NCBI GenBank assembly: GCA_023391725.1
Contig: JAEWAH010000286.1
Coordinates: 1 to 13,957, forward strand
Origin: Bacillota bacterium
GTDB taxonomy: Bacteria; Bacillota; Clostridia; Christensenellales; Aristaeellaceae
Direction of reading: 5' to 3'
DNA: 13,957 nucleotides
Part shown: positions 12,383 through 13,957 of the stretch, piece after piece
Position numbering within the stretch: the stretch's first letter is position 1
Layout: each line of letters starts with the position of its first letter
Program-made: the position numbers and the translations under genes
The notes under the pieces: model-generated
Databases searched by the model: none
What the model saw: only the letters and a program-made list of their open reading frames with translations
What the model was told of the DNA's origin: nothing

Positions 12383-13528
12383 ATGGACATCACCACATGC
12401 TGTATTCACGGCAGCCGGAAGAAGCGCGACACCACCGGCGCCATCAGCGTTCCCATCTTCCAGTCTGCCACGTTCGCCCATCCCGGTGTTAATCAAAGCA
12501 CCGGGTTTGATTATTCCAGGACGCAAAACCCCACCCGGGAGCACCTGGAAGAGACTTTGGCCGCCCTGGAGGAAGGGACCGACGCCCTGGCTTTCTCCAC
12601 CGGCATGGCATCATTGGCCGCACTGATGGAGCTGTTCACCCCCGGGGATCACATTATTGCCTCCGATGATCTGTACGGCGGCTCCAACCGGCTGTTTGAG
12701 CATATCTCCAAAAAGAACGGCCTTTCCTTCAGCTTCGCCGATACCTCAAATATCGATCATATACTTCCCTTGATCACCAAAAGCACCAAGGCATTGTTTA
12801 TCGAAACGCCCTCCAACCCCATGATGCTGGTGACCGATATCCCGGCAGCCGCGTCGCTTTGCCGGGCCCATGGTCTCCTTCTCATTGTAGACAATACCTT
12901 TTTGACCCCTTACCTGCAAAAACCCCTGACACTGGGCGCGGATATCGTGATGCACAGCGGCACCAAGTACCTGGCCGGGCATAACGATACCCTGGCGGGT
13001 TTTCTGGTGGTCAAGGATGAACAGCTTTCCCAGCGGCTGCGCTTCATCTACAAGACTACCGGGGCCTGCCTTTCCCCCTTTGACAGCTGGCTTTGCATCC
13101 GGGGAATCAAGACGTTGGCGGTGCGCATGGAGCGCCAGCAGGAAACGGCCATGCGCTTGGCTCAATGGCTTTGCGCACAGCCGCATATCACCAAGGTATA
13201 TTACGCCGGGCTCCCGGAGCATCCGCAGCTTGCGATATCCCGACGCCAAGCCAGGGGATTCGGAGCCATGCTCTCTTTCCAGGTGGATTCCGCCGAAACG
13301 GCGCGCAGGCTTCTGGAGAACGTGAAAATCATCCAGTACGCCGAAAGCCTGGGAGTCGTGGAATCGCTGATCACCTATCCCATGCTGCAGACCCACGCCG
13401 ACCTTCCCCCGGAAGAACGGGAGAAAAAGGGCATCACCGACCGGCTGATCCGCTTTTCGGTGGGCCTGGAGGACGCGCTGGACCTGATGGATGATTTAAG
13501 CCAAGCTCTTTTAGGAGGTCATGCCTGA
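12383..13528 (+). CDS. Cys/Met metabolism PLP-dependent enzyme (cystathionine gamma-synthase / beta-lyase family)
   Basis: A 381-residue cytosolic enzyme, full length for the family that makes or breaks cystathionine and related thioethers. PLP contacts are visible: YSR (44-46) for the neighbouring subunit's phosphate, STGM (72-75), D170 in IVDNTF for the ring nitrogen, and K195 in HSGTKYLAGHND forming the Schiff base. SLGVVESLI (322-330) and R357 complete the substrate site. Gamma-synthase, beta-lyase, gamma-lyase and O-acetylhomoserine sulfhydrylase cannot be separated by eye. The start at 12383 is preferred over ATG 12374 because GGGGG lies 10 bases upstream of the former and only one from the latter. 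Its stop overlaps the next gene's start (TGATG), and the shared operon suggests methionine or cysteine interconversion. Confidence 0.93.
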   Translation: MDITTCCIHGSRKKRDTTGAISVPIFQSATFAHPGVNQSTGFDYSRTQNPTREHLEETLAALEEGTDALAFSTGMASLAALMELFTPGDHIIASDDLYGGSNRLFEHISKKNGLSFSFADTSNIDHILPLITKSTKALFIETPSNPMMLVTDIPAAASLCRAHGLLLIVDNTFLTPYLQKPLTLGADIVMHSGTKYLAGHNDTLAGFLVVKDEQLSQRLRFIYKTTGACLSPFDSWLCIRGIKTLAVRMERQQETAMRLAQWLCAQPHITKVYYAGLPEHPQLAISRRQARGFGAMLSFQVDSAETARRLLENVKIIQYAESLGVVESLITYPMLQTHADLPPEEREKKGITDRLIRFSVGLEDALDLMDDLSQALLGGHA

Positions 13529-13957
13529 TGTTTGACTTTGACCGCGTCGTCCCCCGCAAGGATACCGACAGCCTGAAATACGATTTTGCCGTTGCGCGGA
13601 AGATGCCGGAGGATGTGCTGCCCTTGTGGGTGGCTGATATGGACTTTCCCGCTCCCCCCTGCGTCGTGGATGCCCTTACGGAAAAAAGCCGTCATGGGAT
13701 CTTCGGCTATTCTGACACAAGGGAAGACTATTTTGAAATCTTGGCCTGCTGGTTTGAAAGCCGCTTTTCCTTTACAATTCAACCGGAATGGCTGATCAAG
13801 ACCCCCGGCGTAGTATATGCCCTGTGCGCCGCCATCAGAGCCTATACAAGACCGGGAGAGGCCGTGCTCATCCAGCCCCCCGTGTACTATCCTTTCTCTG
13901 AGTCTATTTTGAGCAATGGCCGGAGGCTTGTCGAAAACCCCCTCATACTGCAAAATG
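13528..13957 (+). CDS. MalY/PatB-type aminotransferase-fold C-S lyase, partial (3' end beyond right edge)
   Basis: The first 143 residues of a PLP enzyme related to MalY and PatB, which cleave cystathionine or cysteine to release homocysteine or sulfide, pyruvate and ammonia. The N-terminal hallmark LPLWVADMDFPAP (31-43) is clear. It is followed by IFGYSD (58-63), KTPGVVYALCAAI (91-103) and IQPPVYYPF (115-123). The PLP lysine lies beyond the window. AGGAGGT sits 8 bases before ATG 13528, and the start shares one base with the stop of the preceding enzyme, so the two are likely translated together. With both present, either enzyme may act as beta-lyase in transsulfuration. MalY-like proteins sometimes also act as regulators, which cannot be judged here. 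Confidence 0.9.
   Translation, partial: MFDFDRVVPRKDTDSLKYDFAVARKMPEDVLPLWVADMDFPAPPCVVDALTEKSRHGIFGYSDTREDYFEILACWFESRFSFTIQPEWLIKTPGVVYALCAAIRAYTRPGEAVLIQPPVYYPFSESILSNGRRLVENPLILQN

Noticed and set aside
13519..13953. Minus-strand open frame of 144 codons at the right edge
   Set aside because: It is antisense to the well-supported start of the MalY/PatB-type enzyme, which has an AGGAGGT site and clear motifs.

Overview
The window looks like part of the chromosome of an anaerobic, Gram-positive, Clostridia-like bacterium (Bacillota). The reasons are moderately high GC, strong AGGAGG-type ribosome binding sites, sigma-A-like promoters (TTGACA/TATAAT), and a typical Clostridia gene set (DegV, DUF503, MpsC/DUF2294, CsoR, CopA, CopZ, a lipoprotein signal). 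No closer placement can be made by eye. There is no rRNA, tRNA, CRISPR array or transposase, and no gene-free stretch exceeds 300 bases.

Region 1 (1-1682, minus strand): an MpsC/DUF2294-type small protein, a structured intergenic segment that ends like a terminator, then an ABC importer pair of the nitrate/sulfonate/taurine type (ATPase, then a permease that runs off the left edge). Its substrate-binding protein is not in the window.

Region 2 (1914-8694, plus strand): a copper-homeostasis island, the main point of interest. A 32-residue membrane microprotein ending in Cys-His comes first. Next is a 602-residue fusion of a heavy-metal-associated domain, a DsbD/TauE-SafE-like membrane domain and two cupredoxin-like domains. 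A second unit follows: csoR, a membrane-anchored FtrD-like (DUF2318) Cys-rich protein, the Cu(I)-ATPase copA, an unrecognised lipoprotein with an internal repeat, and copZ, closed by a strong terminator. CsoR-type operators lie before the fusion gene and before csoR, so the repressor probably controls both units and itself. The inferred flow is cytosolic Cu(I) bound by CopZ and the metal-binding domains, export by CopA, and handling outside the membrane by the cupredoxin, FtrD-like and lipoprotein components.

Region 3 (8832-11364): a DegV fatty-acid-binding protein with a good promoter, a 196-residue protein of unknown function with visibly lower GC, a terminator, and a convergent minus-strand pair (HD-domain phosphohydrolase and DUF503 protein) whose stop and start codons overlap.

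Region 4 (11436-13957, plus strand): a predicted cytosolic C39-like cysteine peptidase, a near-perfect GC-rich palindrome of the REP type, then a sulfur amino acid operon. This has a strong promoter with a 27-bp operator-like palindrome, a Cys/Met-metabolism PLP enzyme, and a MalY/PatB-type C-S lyase cut by the right edge.
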